Assembly: GCA_026001245.1 (NCBI GenBank)
Contig: BNZR01000081.1
Coordinates: forward strand, 1-5,234
Direction of reading: 5' to 3'
DNA length: 5,234 bases
DNA from: Clostridia bacterium
Lineage (GTDB): Bacteria > Bacillota_A > Clostridia > Oscillospirales > UBA929
This document shows, one piece after another, positions 5,210 through 5,234 of this stretch. Position 1 is the stretch's first letter, and each line of letters begins with the position of its first letter. A program made the position numbers and the translations under genes. Below the pieces are notes generated by a model. It saw nothing but the letters and a program-made list of their open reading frames with translations. It ran no database searches and had not been told where the DNA came from.

Positions 5210-5234
5210 ATGAAACGTTTGCTTGCACTAACAC
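5210..5234 (+). CDS. 5' end of a gene cut by the window, likely with a signal peptide
   Basis: Only eight codons are visible: MKRLLALT. A start of M-K-R followed by leucine and alanine is what the n-region and beginning of the h-region of a secretory or lipoprotein signal peptide look like, but the rest is outside the window, so no family can be named. The ATG has AAAGAGG 8 nt upstream and promoter-like sequence 40-75 nt upstream, in a region divergent from the nusB-like gene. Confidence 0.65.

Overview
The window looks like a piece of an anaerobic Bacillota (Clostridia) chromosome, possibly Oscillospiraceae-like. The reasons are a ferredoxin-dependent 2-oxoacid oxidoreductase operon of the VorB/Kor type, strong GGAGG-type ribosome binding sites, TTG and GTG starts, and an Lsa-type ABC-F gene. 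The placement is inferred from gene content, not from a phylogenetic marker.

Positions 11-3251 (+ strand) hold a tight GC-rich operon of five genes: a classical P-loop ATPase of the MinD/ParA/CobQ type, an 8-Fe ferredoxin-like delta subunit, the alpha subunit (VorB type), the TPP-binding beta subunit and the gamma subunit. Beta and gamma overlap their upstream neighbours by 4 nt. Together the delta, alpha, beta and gamma products would form a 2-oxoacid:ferredoxin oxidoreductase, which converts a 2-oxoacid, CoA and oxidised ferredoxin to acyl-CoA, CO2 and reduced ferredoxin. The ATPase partner has no established role that I can name.

Positions 3252-3313 hold a long AT-rich inverted repeat at the convergent junction with the next gene. 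Positions 3309-4794 (- strand) hold an AT-rich Lsa-family ABC-F gene, a type that protects ribosomes from antibiotics. It is split by a one-base excess in an A6 tract (plus-strand T6, 4567-4572); removing one base restores a 494-residue protein. The gene is bracketed by directly repeated copies of one 18-nt sequence (3289-3306 and 4832-4849), and a related tract lies in frame inside the alpha-subunit gene (1453-1487).

Positions 4872-5105 (- strand) encode a 77-residue protein that resembles the N-terminal half of NusB. It ends right at the repeat and is probably a remnant. A consensus sigma-A-type promoter (5155-5184, - strand) reads toward the nusB-like fragment and the ABC-F gene. It interlocks with a promoter-like region facing right, ahead of the start of a cut-off gene at 5210 with a likely signal peptide.

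I found no complete new defence or mobile system. The most interesting material is the repeat family and what it seems to have done here: entered a coding sequence, bracketed an AT-rich resistance-type gene and bordered a truncated gene.
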